Positions 23,017 through 32,197 of a DNA stretch of 40,575 bases are shown here, piece after piece (the stretch's first letter is position 1; each line of letters opens with the position of its first letter). A model generated the notes under the pieces. That model did no database searches and was not told the origin of the DNA. It saw only the letters and a list, made by a program, of their open reading frames with translations. The position numbers and the translations under genes were made by a program. The DNA comes from Bacteroidaceae bacterium. GTDB taxonomy: Bacteria; Bacteroidota; Bacteroidia; Bacteroidales; Bacteroidaceae. The stretch spans positions 1 to 40,575 of the forward strand of contig CAAHEN010000046.1 of NCBI GenBank assembly GCA_900772575.1, read 5' to 3'.

Positions 23017-24609
23017 TCAGTTTGCGGCATCAGTCTCCAAGAACGAGACGGCCTTCTTGTAGATGTCGTTGCGGGCGTTGATGATGCGGAAATACTCCGA
23101 GCGGTCCCAGACATTGTAGGCCACGAGCGCCTTGAGCATGAAGCGCAGGTCGTCGAGTGCCTCGGCGCGCTCCTTGTCGTCCTTGGGGGTGATGTTCTTG
23201 GCCTTGGCCTTGGCCTCCACCTCGTCGATGAGCGAGGCCGGGACGGTGTAGTCCTTCACATAGTCGTCGAAGTTCTTATAGCGCTTGGCGAGGTCGCGAC
23301 GGTTGGCGTCGCTGAAGCGGAGGGCGGCGTCGACGATGAGGTTGTTGCGGTTGATGGCGCGGTAGTAGGGCGTATAGGCGGTGGTGTCGAGCGGTACGAA
23401 GATATCCGGCATGATGCCGCCCCCGCCGTAGACGGTGCGTCCCTTGACGAGTGTCTTGTAGACCTCGGCGCTGTCGAGGTGGATGCTGTCAGCGTGCATG
23501 AGCTCGCCATGGTCGAAGCGGTTGCTGAGGTCTTCGGAGTACTTGTCCTTCTCTCCCTTGACATAAGGTTTCTGGATGCAGCGGCCGGAGGGAGTGTAGT
23601 AGTGCGAGGTGGTCAGGCGGATCATGGAGCCGTCGGGGAGTTCGATGGGACGCTGGACGAGTCCCTTGCCGAACGTGCGGCGGCCGATGATGGTGCCACG
23701 GTCGTGGTCTTGTACGGCGCCGCTGACGATCTCGGCGGCCGAGGCGGTATACTCGTCGACGAGAACGACCAACTTGCCGTCATGGAAGAGGCCGCCGCCC
23801 TTGGCGTTGAGCACCTGGCGAGGCGAGGTGCGGCCCTCGGTGTAGACGACCAGGCTGCCCGAGGGCAGGAACTCGCTGGCCACATCGACAGCCGCGCCGA
23901 GATAGCCGCCGCCATTGACGCCGAGATCGAAGATGAGGCTCTTCATTCCCTTGTCCTTGAGTGTCTTGATGGCATCATGGACTTCCTTGCCCGAGGTGGC
24001 GCCGAAGCGATCGAGGTGGATGTAGCCGATGACGGGCGTGACCATGTAGGCGGCGTCGAGGGTGTTGACGGGGATCTTGTCGCGGGTGACATTGAAGGTG
24101 AGCAGTTCCTTGACGCCACGGCGCACAATGTCGAGCGTCACCCGTGACCCCTTCGGGCCGCGGAGCTTGCGCATGATGCTGTCGCGGGCCATCTTGACCC
24201 CGGCAATGGGCTCGCCGTCGACGCGGACAATGCGGTCGCCGGCCAGAATGCCCACTTTCTCGCTCGGGCCCTTCGACGTCGGCTGAATGACGACAAGCGT
24301 GTCCTCCAGCATGTTGAACTGTACGCCGATGCCTTCGAAGTTGCCCTCAAGGGGCTCGTTGAGCTTGCGCGTCTCCTCGGCATTGGAGTAGGAGGAGTGG
24401 GGATCCAGTTTTGAGAGCATGCCGTTGATGGCGTCCTCGGTGAGTTTCTTCTGGTCGACGCTGTCGACGTAGAGGTTGGTGATGGCCAACTGGGCATATT
24501 GGAGCTTGCGCAGTTGCTCGACGTCGATGTCCACGTCGCCGTGCCGCTGGGCGACGGCAGGGATGAGGCCGAGCAGGGCGATGAACAGCAGTAAGATTCT
24601 TTGTTTCAC
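23017..24609 (-). CDS. S41 family carboxy-terminal processing protease
   Basis: This is an exported serine protease of the CtpA/Tsp family, 530 residues. It starts with GTG; no ATG is suitable and a signal peptide follows directly (KQRILLLFIALLGLIPAVAQ). A PDZ domain lies at about 80-165 (FEGIGVQFNMLEDTLVVIQP, GDRIVRVDGEPIAG). The S41 catalytic domain contains the Ser of DEYTASAAEIVSGA (about 291) and the Lys of TFGKGLVQ (about 315), plus DLGVNGGGYL where most relatives have DLRGNGGG. A C-terminal helical region of about 130 residues follows. It should act in the periplasm, trimming envelope proteins. It is the last gene of an operon, 53 bp after coaD. Confidence 0.93.
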   Translation of the reverse strand: MKQRILLLFIALLGLIPAVAQRHGDVDIDVEQLRKLQYAQLAITNLYVDSVDQKKLTEDAINGMLSKLDPHSSYSNAEETRKLNEPLEGNFEGIGVQFNMLEDTLVVIQPTSKGPSEKVGILAGDRIVRVDGEPIAGVKMARDSIMRKLRGPKGSRVTLDIVRRGVKELLTFNVTRDKIPVNTLDAAYMVTPVIGYIHLDRFGATSGKEVHDAIKTLKDKGMKSLIFDLGVNGGGYLGAAVDVASEFLPSGSLVVYTEGRTSPRQVLNAKGGGLFHDGKLVVLVDEYTASAAEIVSGAVQDHDRGTIIGRRTFGKGLVQRPIELPDGSMIRLTTSHYYTPSGRCIQKPYVKGEKDKYSEDLSNRFDHGELMHADSIHLDSAEVYKTLVKGRTVYGGGGIMPDIFVPLDTTAYTPYYRAINRNNLIVDAALRFSDANRRDLAKRYKNFDDYVKDYTVPASLIDEVEAKAKAKNITPKDDKERAEALDDLRFMLKALVAYNVWDRSEYFRIINARNDIYKKAVSFLETDAAN

Positions 24610-24662
24610 TGGTATTGCGGTTAAAGTATGAGAGACTGTTTTGATGGGATGACAGCAGCGGG

Positions 24663-25112
24663 CTATCGGCGCCGGGGCAGGAAGTCGGCGACGTCCTTGC
24701 CGAAGGCGATGAGCTCCCTGACAACGCTCGACGAGATGCTGGAATAATGCGGCTCGGTGAAGAGCAGGATGGTCTCCACGCCGGCGAGGCGGAAGTTCAT
24801 GTTGGCGATGTCGCGCTCGTACTCGAAGTCCTTGACCGAGCGGAGCCCGCGCAGGATGAAACCGGCCTGTTCGCGCCGGGCCAGGTCGATGGTCAGGTCG
24901 TCGTAGGCCACGACGCGTATGCGCGGCTCGTCCGCATAGAGCTCGGCGATGGACCGCACGCGCTCCTCGGGGGTGAAGAGCGGGCGCTTGTTCTCGTTGA
25001 CGCCCACGCCGATGACGATTTCATCGAAGAGGGGCAGGCCGCGCTCGACAATGCTCGCGTGGCCGACGGTGAAGGGGTCGAACGAACCCGGGAATATGGC
25101 TGTCTTTTTCAT
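24663..25112 (-). CDS. coaD: Phosphopantetheine adenylyltransferase
   Basis: This cytoplasmic enzyme transfers AMP from ATP to 4'-phosphopantetheine, the fourth step of coenzyme A synthesis. The 149 residues are near the usual length. The nucleotidyltransferase motif PGSFDPFTVGHASIVERG is at the start (residues 9-26), followed by the RGLRSVKDFEYE loop and the C-terminal SSISSSVVRELIAFG signature. It lies 31 bp after parE and 53 bp before the S41 protease gene, all in the same direction. Confidence 0.96.
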   Translation of the reverse strand: MKKTAIFPGSFDPFTVGHASIVERGLPLFDEIVIGVGVNENKRPLFTPEERVRSIAELYADEPRIRVVAYDDLTIDLARREQAGFILRGLRSVKDFEYERDIANMNFRLAGVETILLFTEPHYSSISSSVVRELIAFGKDVADFLPRRR

Positions 25113-25143
25113 GAACGTGCGGTGATGGTGTCGGGCCGGGGCA

Positions 25144-27264
25144 TCAGGAACCAGCCGAGGCCAGTTGGGGAACGGCGGCCTCCAGTTCCTCGTCGATGTC
25201 GGCAGGGTCTTCCTCGATGACCAGGTTGTCGATGATGAAGCTCTGGCGCTCCATGGTGTTCTTGCCCATGTAGTACTCCAGAAGCTCCTTGACCTGGTCG
25301 CTCTTGTGGAGCGTCACCTGGTCGAGACGGATGTCGGGGCCGATGAAGTGCTTGAACTCGTCCGACGAAATCTCACCCAGCCCCTTGAAGCGGGTGATCT
25401 CCGGGTCGGGACCGAGTTTCTCAATGGCGGCCAGGCGTTCCTCCTCGCTGTAGCAGTAGATGGTCTCAAACTCGGAGCGGTCTGACGTCTTGGCCTTGCG
25501 CAGGATGGCGGCGCCAGCACTTTTGTCGTCGACGCTCTTCACGCGGCTGGGCGTGCGTGCCTTCTTTTTCTTGTTGCGGACGCGGAAGAGCGGTGTCTGG
25601 AGGATATAGACATGGCCCTTCTTGATGAGGTCGGGGAAGAACCAGAGGAAGAACGTGATCATGAGCAGGCGGATATGCATGCCGTCGACGTCGGCGTCTG
25701 TGGCGACGATGACCTTGTTGTAGCGCAACCCGTCGAGGCCGTCCTCGATGTTGAGGGCCGCCTGCAGCAGGTTGAACTCCTCATTGTCATAGAGCATCTT
25801 CTTCGTGACGCCATAGCAGTTGAGCGGCTTGCCGCGCAGGGAGAAGACGGCCTGCGTCTTGACATCGCGGCTTTTGGTGATGGAGCCGCTCGCCGAGTCG
25901 CCCTCGGTGATGAAGATGGACGAGTCGAGGCGTGGGTCGTTGTCGTCGTCGGCATCGTCGGTGGCCTTCTTGCGGGGCTTGGGCGCTGGGTCGTTGAGGT
26001 GGACACTGCAGTCGCGCAGCTTACGGTTGTGCAGGTTGGCCTTCTTGGCGCGCTCACGGGCCAGCTTCGTGACACCGGCTATGGCCTTGCGCTCCTTCTC
26101 GCTCTCCTGTATTTTCTGGAGTATGACGTCGGCCACATCGAGGTGCTTGTGGAGGTAGTTGTCCACATTCTCTTTGACAAAATCGCCGACGAACTTGTTG
26201 ACGCTGACGCCCGAGAGGGGATAAGGGTTGCCGTTCATGTCCTTGTCGGGGGCCATGGTCAGCGACCCGAGCTTTATCTTGGTCTGGCTCTCAAACATGG
26301 GCTCGATGACGCGGATGGCGATGGCGGCGACGAGGCCGTTGCGCACGTCCTGCACGTCGAGGTTCTTGCCGAAATATTCCTTGATGGCCTTGGCGATGTG
26401 CTCCTTGAAGGCACTCTGGTGGGTACCGCCCTGGGTGGTGTGCTGGCCGTTGACGAAGGAGTAGTACTCCTCGCCGTACTGCGCGGTGTGGGTGAAGGCG
26501 ATGTCGATGCCCTCGCCTGTCAGGTGGACGACGGGATAAAGTCCCGGCGTGGTCAGGTTGTCGTTGAGCAGGTCTTCGAGACCGTTGCGGCTGATGATGC
26601 GGCAGCCGTTGTAGAAGATGGCCAGCCCGGTGTTGAGGTAGGTGTAGTTGCGCAGCATGGCCTCGACGAACTCCGAGCGGAAGCGGTAGTTCTGGAAGAG
26701 GCTGGCGTCTGGCCTGAAGAAGATGTAGGTGCCGTTCTCTTCTTGGGTATCGGTCTCGGTGTCGCTGACGAGCACGCCCCTCTCAAAGACCGCCTCGTGC
26801 ATGCGGCCGTCGCGGAAACTGCGGGCCACGAAGCGCGAGGAGAGGGCGTTGACGGCTTTCAGGCCGACGCCGTTCATGCCGACGGAGGCGGTGAAGACGG
26901 CGGTGTCATACTTGCCGCCGGTGTTGAGTTTCGAGACGGCCTCGACGAGCTTGCCCAGCGGAATGCCGCGGCCATAGTCGCGTATCTCGGCCGTCAGGTC
27001 GTCGGTGATGTTCACCTCGATGCGCTTGCCGAAGCCCTCGTTGAACTCGTCGATGCTGTTGTCTATGCTTTCCTTGAGCAGGACGTAGATGCCGTCTTCG
27101 GCATGTGAGCCGTCGCCGAGGCGACCGATGTACATGCCGGGGCGGGTGCGGATGTGCTCGGTGTCTTCGAGGTGGCGTATCTTGCTCTCGTCATAGACCA
27201 CGCCGGCCTTCTGGCTGGCCGGCGCGTCATCGGCAAATGGTAAGAGGTCTTTATCGTCTTGCAT
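25144..27264 (-). CDS. parE: DNA topoisomerase IV subunit B (ParE type)
   Basis: This is the ATPase subunit of a type IIA topoisomerase that decatenates daughter chromosomes. The start was set at 27264 (MQDDKDLLPFADDAP), giving 706 residues; upstream frame extension is not family-like. The GHKL domain shows RTRPGMYIGRLGDGSHAEDG, RDYGRGIPLG and GMNGVGLKAVNALS. The TOPRIM domain has FITEGDSASGS and DADVDGMHIRLL. The ParE identity is favoured because gyrB is separately present and because of the Bacteroidetes-type insertion with a D/K-rich stretch (PKPRKKATDDADDDNDP) before the TOPRIM domain. The parC partner is not in the window. It is the second gene of the operon, 28 bp after the acetyltransferase gene. 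Confidence 0.93.
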   Translation of the reverse strand: MQDDKDLLPFADDAPASQKAGVVYDESKIRHLEDTEHIRTRPGMYIGRLGDGSHAEDGIYVLLKESIDNSIDEFNEGFGKRIEVNITDDLTAEIRDYGRGIPLGKLVEAVSKLNTGGKYDTAVFTASVGMNGVGLKAVNALSSRFVARSFRDGRMHEAVFERGVLVSDTETDTQEENGTYIFFRPDASLFQNYRFRSEFVEAMLRNYTYLNTGLAIFYNGCRIISRNGLEDLLNDNLTTPGLYPVVHLTGEGIDIAFTHTAQYGEEYYSFVNGQHTTQGGTHQSAFKEHIAKAIKEYFGKNLDVQDVRNGLVAAIAIRVIEPMFESQTKIKLGSLTMAPDKDMNGNPYPLSGVSVNKFVGDFVKENVDNYLHKHLDVADVILQKIQESEKERKAIAGVTKLARERAKKANLHNRKLRDCSVHLNDPAPKPRKKATDDADDDNDPRLDSSIFITEGDSASGSITKSRDVKTQAVFSLRGKPLNCYGVTKKMLYDNEEFNLLQAALNIEDGLDGLRYNKVIVATDADVDGMHIRLLMITFFLWFFPDLIKKGHVYILQTPLFRVRNKKKKARTPSRVKSVDDKSAGAAILRKAKTSDRSEFETIYCYSEEERLAAIEKLGPDPEITRFKGLGEISSDEFKHFIGPDIRLDQVTLHKSDQVKELLEYYMGKNTMERQSFIIDNLVIEEDPADIDEELEAAVPQLASAGS

Positions 27265-27292
27265 TGTCTTGTGAATCTGTTGTTGCGGGCGG

Positions 27293-28429
27293 TCAGAGAT
27301 CGCCATGATAGCAGCGGCGTCGCTTGTGCTGCTCGGTCTTGAAGTACTGCCATTGGTTCTGCACCTTCTCATTGACCTCCAGCTCGGGGTTGCTCTCGGC
27401 ATACTCGAAGCCCAGTTTCTGGTAGACGGGGATGAGGTCGGTGAAGAGGAGGGCGTTGACGCCTTTTCCCTGATAGTCGGGACGGACGGCGACGAGCAGG
27501 AGGTCGAGCACCTTGGGGCGCTTGATGAAGAGGGCCTTCAGCAGGTAGTACCACCCGAAGGGCAGCAGCCGCCCCTTGGCCTTCTGGAGGGCACGTGAGA
27601 GCGAGGCCATCGAGACGCCCACGGCGACAAGCTCGCCGGCTGCGTCTTCCACGAGCGACACCATGCGGAGGTCGAGCACGGGGACATACATCTTCACATA
27701 CTGGTCTATCTGCCGCTCGGTCATGCGCGAGAAGCCGAACAGCGGGGCATAGGCGTCGTTGATCAGGCGGAAGATGTTATGGGCGATGCCGGTATTGCGT
27801 ATCTCACGCTTGCTCTTGAGCTTGCGCACGTGCAGGTTGTAGCGTTTGGATATCAGCTCTGAAATGCGGCGGTGCTTCTCCGGAATCTCTTCGGGAATAT
27901 ATATTTTCATCTCCACCCAGTCTGTCGACTTGACCAGGCCCAGCCGCACCATGTGCTCGGGGTAGTAGGGGTAGTTGTAGATGGTGGCCATCGTCGACAG
28001 TTGGTCGAAGCCTTCGACCAGCATGCCCTCGGCGTCCATGTCCGTGAACCCTAGCGGCCCTTCGATGGTGGTCATGCCGCGTTCGCGCCCCCACGCCTTG
28101 ACGGTCTCGATGAGTGCCGAACTGACAGCGATGTCGTCAATGAAGTCTATCCATCCGAAACGCACGGCTTTTTTCCCCCACGTCTCATTGGCGCGGCGGT
28201 TGATGATGGCGGCCACGCGGCCTATGATCTTTCCCCCCTCGTCATAGGCCAGGAAATAGTCGGCCTCGCAAAACTCGAAAGCGGCGTTCCGCTTTGGGGA
28301 GAAGGTGCCCAACATATCGTCGTAGAGGTCGGGGACGGAATAGGGATTGTTCTTGTAGAACTCGTAGTTGAAGCGGATAAAGCGCTTCAGTTCATGGCGC
28401 GTGCTTACTTTCTTGATGACAACGGACAT
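27293..28429 (-). CDS. GNAT-fold N-acetyltransferase-like protein
   Basis: This 378-residue protein belongs to a Bacteroidetes family usually annotated as N-acetyltransferase. Its first half is a diverged GNAT-like unit (FLAYDEGGKIIGRVAAIINR, followed by TTIEGPLGFTDMDAEGMLVE), and the second half carries a fuller acetyl-CoA loop (VRPDYQGKGVNALLF, about 322-336). The substrate is unknown. The start at 28429 (MSVVIKKVSTRHELKRFIRF) is supported by the promoter at 28471-28478, which lies inside the longer open frame. It is first in an operon with parE, coaD and the S41 protease; I see no functional link between it and those genes. Confidence 0.8.
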   Translation of the reverse strand: MSVVIKKVSTRHELKRFIRFNYEFYKNNPYSVPDLYDDMLGTFSPKRNAAFEFCEADYFLAYDEGGKIIGRVAAIINRRANETWGKKAVRFGWIDFIDDIAVSSALIETVKAWGRERGMTTIEGPLGFTDMDAEGMLVEGFDQLSTMATIYNYPYYPEHMVRLGLVKSTDWVEMKIYIPEEIPEKHRRISELISKRYNLHVRKLKSKREIRNTGIAHNIFRLINDAYAPLFGFSRMTERQIDQYVKMYVPVLDLRMVSLVEDAAGELVAVGVSMASLSRALQKAKGRLLPFGWYYLLKALFIKRPKVLDLLLVAVRPDYQGKGVNALLFTDLIPVYQKLGFEYAESNPELEVNEKVQNQWQYFKTEQHKRRRCYHGDL

Positions 28430-28470
28430 GATATGCCGGTAGTTTTGTTGAGTACTTGTTTTAGAGGCTG

Positions 28471-28478
28471 CAAAGTTA
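28471..28478 (-). promoter_or_regulatory. Promoter of the acetyltransferase-parE-coaD-S41 operon
   Basis: The minus strand reads TAACTTTG, matching TAnnTTTG, 41 bp before the chosen ATG. The -33 box is not obvious. Confidence 0.6.
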
Positions 28479-28559
28479 CGTAAAATTGGCGGCGGCTTCG
28501 TCTTCTCGGCCGCATAATTTTTGATGACCGTGCCTCTGCCACAGCCACAAACCGGCCCA

Positions 28560-29438
28560 TCAGTCCAGTTCGTCGCTGCCGATGCCGGTGAACCTCTCGA
28601 TCTCGGCGGCAGGCAGGCCGGCGGCGCGCATCTGGCGGGCAATGGACAGGGCCTTCTCACGCTCGCCCTCGGCAATGCCTTCGGCCTTGCCTTTCTCCAG
28701 ACCTTGGGCGATGCCCTCATTCAGGCCTTCCCTGAAGGCGCTGTCGTAGCGCGTGTTCTCCACCCGAACCATGTCCCAGAAACTCTCGTAGCGCGCCAGC
28801 TGGGCGGGGTCGAAGGCCGACTCCTCGACGATGCCGAGCGCCTTGCTCACCTCCGGGCTGTCGAGCAGCTCTTCCGGAACGCGGCGCGTGTGCTCGTTGA
28901 TCTCCGTCAGGAAGCGCAGCCAGAGCACCGCCATCCTGCGGTCCGAAAGGCTGGAGGGCCTGAACTTCGGCAGCTCGATGAAGACCAGCTGAAGATCCGG
29001 GATCACGCGGTCGGCGTGGCGCTCGTGGGCGAAGCGGTAGACGTGGTAGAAATCCTCCAGGTCGGGGAAGGGAATCGCATCGATGAGCCCCAGGGCGTAG
29101 ACGGGCTGGAGCGTCGTGTAACGGTCGGTGCGGTCGAGCTGGCGGACGTAGGCCTTCGCGGCGTTGAACAGCAGGCGCTGCTCGAAGCCGCTGTTCCAGA
29201 ACGTCTGCATCTCCACGATGAAGTGGCGCCCGCGGATGTCACGGCAGCGCACGTCGACAATGCTGTGCTTCTTCATCGGCGTCTCAGGAACCAGCTCGGA
29301 GGTGAGGTACTCCAAGTCCTCTATCTCCTGGTCGGGACTCAGGGGAAGGAGGGCGTTCAGGAAGCTCTTCATCAGGTCTTTGTGCTCGCCGAACACCTTC
29401 TTGAACGTCAGGTCAGCTTTCGGATCCAGGTATCTCAT
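28560..29438 (-). CDS. Rpn/PD-(D/E)XK nuclease family protein
   Basis: The 292-residue protein belongs to the Rpn / PDDEXK-transposase family. The N-terminus RYLDPKADLTFKKVFGEHKD is typical. The nuclease core shows D62 (SIVDVRCRD) and E76-M-Q78 (FIVEMQTF), the D...ExQ variant of PD-(D/E)XK. The C-terminus has the characteristic charged repeats (EGIAQGLEKGKAEGIAEGER) and a UBA-like helical end. E. coli Rpn proteins promote RecA-independent recombination; in Bacteroidetes these genes are numerous, variable accessory genes. It sits 30 bp after cydB, so it may be transcribed with the oxidase operon, although it is probably a later insertion there. No terminator is clear between 28479 and 28560. 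Confidence 0.88.
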   Translation of the reverse strand: MRYLDPKADLTFKKVFGEHKDLMKSFLNALLPLSPDQEIEDLEYLTSELVPETPMKKHSIVDVRCRDIRGRHFIVEMQTFWNSGFEQRLLFNAAKAYVRQLDRTDRYTTLQPVYALGLIDAIPFPDLEDFYHVYRFAHERHADRVIPDLQLVFIELPKFRPSSLSDRRMAVLWLRFLTEINEHTRRVPEELLDSPEVSKALGIVEESAFDPAQLARYESFWDMVRVENTRYDSAFREGLNEGIAQGLEKGKAEGIAEGEREKALSIARQMRAAGLPAAEIERFTGIGSDELD

Positions 29439-29468
29439 GGGGTGGGGGGGATTGTTCAGGTGAAAGTA

Positions 29469-30623
29469 TCAGTACTTGTGCCCGTCGCCTTCCAGTTCTT
29501 CGCGCGTCAGGCTCTTGCGGTCAATGGCGTGCCAGGCATAGGCGATATAGGCGAGCACGAAGGGGATGATCACCGACACCCAGGCCATGGCGGTCAGGGT
29601 GAACTGGCTCGAACAACTGTTGGCCAGGGTCAGTGAACTCTGCAGGTCGGCAGTCGATGGGTAATAGGCCGTGCCGTTGTAGCCGGCCAGGAGGAAGAGG
29701 GCGAGGACGGTCAGCACAGTACCGGCGCCGGCGGCCCAGATGCCGCGCACGTAGCCGGACTTGAGCAGGGTGCGCCCGATACCGAAGAGCACGAGCAGCA
29801 CGCCGATAAGGAACAGAACCAGGGTAGCGGGCATCCCGATGAGGTTGTGCCAGTACTTGTGGGACTCGAGGGTCACAGCACCGGTGGCGGTGTCGACAGC
29901 AAAGCCGTCCTTCACCAGCATATAGCCGAGGAAGGCGAGGAAGAGGACGAGGAAGGGGACGGCATCCACCAGCACCTGGCGGCGCAGGCGGGGCCGGAGC
30001 GTGTCGTCGGCGATGTTGTTGAGGAGGTAGAGGCTGCCGAGGGTACGGGCCAGGAACACGACAGCCATGCCGAACACGAGGTTCCAAGGGTTGGCGAGGG
30101 CGTCGAGGCCGTGCCAGGCGTTGCCCCAGCGGCTGATGGCGGGTACGAGTGCCGCGCCGCTGCCCATCACGTCTTTCTCGACGACGAAGGCCGAACCGGT
30201 GAAGAAGGTGGCCACGGCCACGCCGAGCAGGAAGGGGCCGAGCACACCGTTGAGCACAAGCAGGCGGCGGTAGACCGTGCGACCGAGCACGTTGCCGGTG
30301 CGCGACTGGAACTCATAGCTGACGGCCTGGAAGATGAACGTGGCGAGGATGAGCATCCACACCCAGTAGGCACCGCCGAAGCTGGTGCTGTAGAACAGGG
30401 GGAAGGCCGCGAAGAAGGCGCCGCCGAAGGTGACGAGCGTGGTGAAGGTGAACTCCCACTTGCGGCCCGTGGAGTTGACGATGAGGCTGCGCTCCGTCTC
30501 GTCGCGTCCCAAGCGGAAGATTAGGCTGTTGGCGCCCTGGACGAAGAGCAGGAACACCAGCAGGCCACCGAGGAGCGAGATGAGGAACCACCAATATTGC
30601 TGGAGGAAGGTGTAGGTTATCAT
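29469..30623 (-). CDS. cydB: Cytochrome bd ubiquinol/menaquinol oxidase subunit II
   Basis: This integral membrane subunit of the cytochrome bd terminal oxidase has 384 residues (E. coli CydB: 379). About eight or nine hydrophobic helices are visible, with family motifs WWFLISLLGGLLVFLLFVQG near the start, FEFQSRTG-like YEFQSRTGNVLG at about 105-116 and a polar C-terminal tail. With CydA it reduces oxygen to water at high affinity without pumping protons. The gene starts 53 bp after cydA in an operon led by the DUF4492 gene. Confidence 0.95.
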   Translation of the reverse strand: MITYTFLQQYWWFLISLLGGLLVFLLFVQGANSLIFRLGRDETERSLIVNSTGRKWEFTFTTLVTFGGAFFAAFPLFYSTSFGGAYWVWMLILATFIFQAVSYEFQSRTGNVLGRTVYRRLLVLNGVLGPFLLGVAVATFFTGSAFVVEKDVMGSGAALVPAISRWGNAWHGLDALANPWNLVFGMAVVFLARTLGSLYLLNNIADDTLRPRLRRQVLVDAVPFLVLFLAFLGYMLVKDGFAVDTATGAVTLESHKYWHNLIGMPATLVLFLIGVLLVLFGIGRTLLKSGYVRGIWAAGAGTVLTVLALFLLAGYNGTAYYPSTADLQSSLTLANSCSSQFTLTAMAWVSVIIPFVLAYIAYAWHAIDRKSLTREELEGDGHKY

Positions 30624-30676
30624 GGTTGGAATATGTTGTGTCTGTTAGGTATTATGATTGTATCCGGTGGCGGCAC

Positions 30677-32179
30677 TCACTCTGAGCGGTGCTGCCTGAT
30701 GGCGCGACAGAGTATGCGCATCTCGGCCACGAGGAGCACGGTGAAGATGACGAGGAAGACGCAGAATGTGGTCTGCACGGCGCCGGCCGATACGCCCGAC
30801 ACAGCGGCGTTGACGGGCAGCAGGTCTTGTATGGCCCAGGGCTGGCGGCCCACTTCAGCCACAATCCAGCCGGCCTGCTGGGCGGCATAGGCCAGGACGA
30901 TGCTCCACAGACCAGCATGGAGCAGCAGGCGGCGCCGGCCGTCGAAGTCGCCGCGACGGGCAGTCCACCAGAGCAGGACGAGCACCAGCAGCAGGGCGCA
31001 GCCGGCGCCGACCATGACGCGGAAGGCCCAGTAGACGATGGGCACCGGGGGCACGAGGTCTTCGGCCTTGTCGATATAGCCGTAGCCGAAGTAGGCCTTG
31101 TGGGCGTCGAGGGTCTTGCGGGCCTCGTTCATCGCGCCCAGGTCACCGGCGGCGCGGGCCGCACGGAAGTCTCTGAAAGCGCCCAAGGCCAGGCGGCCGC
31201 GGGCCATTTTCTCTTCGGCCGACGCGACGCGGCGTCCGGCGTTGTCGGTGTAGCCTTCCAGAATGTCGGCCGTGCCGGGCACGTAGCCGTCGAAGTCGTG
31301 GGTGGCGAGGAACGACAGGGCGCCGGGCACTTCCACGCCGGGCACGATGGAGAAGGGGGCGCCCTTGCCGCCGCGCTCCAGTCCTTCGGCGGCAGCGAGC
31401 TTCATCGGCTGGTTCTTGGCCACGTGAAGTCCGGAACTGTCGCCGGTCCACACGACGAGCAGGGCGGCCACGATGCCCACGACCGTGCCCACCTTGAGGC
31501 TCGCGAGAGCCATGCGCCCGTTGCGGCGGCGAAGCAGGAACCAGCAGCTGACACCGACGGTGAAGACGGCGCCGGTCAGCCAGCCGCTCGTCACGGTGTG
31601 GCAGAACTTGACGACGGCCTCCGGCGCGAAGGCCACGGCGAAGAAGTCCATCATCTCGTTGCGCACGGTCTCGGGGTTGAACTCCATCCCGACGGGGTGC
31701 TGCATCCATGAGTTGGCCACGAGTATCCACCACGCCGAGAGCGTGGCACCGACGCCGGTCAGCCAGGTGGCGGCGAGGTGGAAGCGGCGCCCCACCTTGT
31801 TCCACCCGAAGAACATCACGGCGATGAACGTGGCCTCCATGAAGAAGGCCAGGATGCCCTCGATGGCGAGCGGGGCACCGAAGATGTCGCCGACAAACCA
31901 AGAGTAGTTGCTCCAGTTGGTGCCGAACTCAAACTCCAGAATGATGCCTGTGGCCACGCCGATGGCGAAATTGATGCCGAATAGTTTCTGCCAGAAGCGG
32001 GCGGTCTGCTTCCAGAAGTCGTCGCCGGTGCGGACGTAGGCGGTCTCCATGATAGCCATGATGAGGGCCAGACCCAGTGTCAGGGGGACGAATAGCCAGT
32101 GGTAGCAGGCGGTGAGGGCAAACTGTGCCCTCGACCAGCCGAGCACGTCTGTGGTGCTCACAATGTCGAGTAAGGTCAT
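30677..32179 (-). CDS. cydA: Cytochrome bd oxidase subunit I
   Basis: This 500-residue subunit carries the hemes and the quinol site of the bd oxidase. The ligand H27 (ACYHWLFVPLTLG) corresponds to E. coli His19, the second heme-ligand histidine is in KFCHTVTSGW, and the methionine ligand is in YWAFRVMVG. The acidic pair of the proton path is present (GAPLAIEGILAFFMEATF), as is the GRQPW signature (WIVAEVGRQPWAIQDL). It marks a bacterium able to respire at very low oxygen tension. It begins 18 bp after the DUF4492 gene and is followed by cydB. Confidence 0.97.
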   Translation of the reverse strand: MTLLDIVSTTDVLGWSRAQFALTACYHWLFVPLTLGLALIMAIMETAYVRTGDDFWKQTARFWQKLFGINFAIGVATGIILEFEFGTNWSNYSWFVGDIFGAPLAIEGILAFFMEATFIAVMFFGWNKVGRRFHLAATWLTGVGATLSAWWILVANSWMQHPVGMEFNPETVRNEMMDFFAVAFAPEAVVKFCHTVTSGWLTGAVFTVGVSCWFLLRRRNGRMALASLKVGTVVGIVAALLVVWTGDSSGLHVAKNQPMKLAAAEGLERGGKGAPFSIVPGVEVPGALSFLATHDFDGYVPGTADILEGYTDNAGRRVASAEEKMARGRLALGAFRDFRAARAAGDLGAMNEARKTLDAHKAYFGYGYIDKAEDLVPPVPIVYWAFRVMVGAGCALLLVLVLLWWTARRGDFDGRRRLLLHAGLWSIVLAYAAQQAGWIVAEVGRQPWAIQDLLPVNAAVSGVSAGAVQTTFCVFLVIFTVLLVAEMRILCRAIRQHRSE

Positions 32180-32197
32180 AGCGGTAGTGTTGTGTGT

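Noticed and set aside
23896..23925. Loss of function in the S41 protease because DLRGNGGG reads DLGVNGGG
   Set aside because: The catalytic Ser and Lys motifs are intact and the changed residues are not catalytic, so the protein is treated as active.
28430..28720. N-terminal extension of the acetyltransferase-like protein
   Set aside because: The stretch is proline/arginine-rich, overlaps the Rpn gene antisense and contains the operon promoter, so it is unlikely to be translated.
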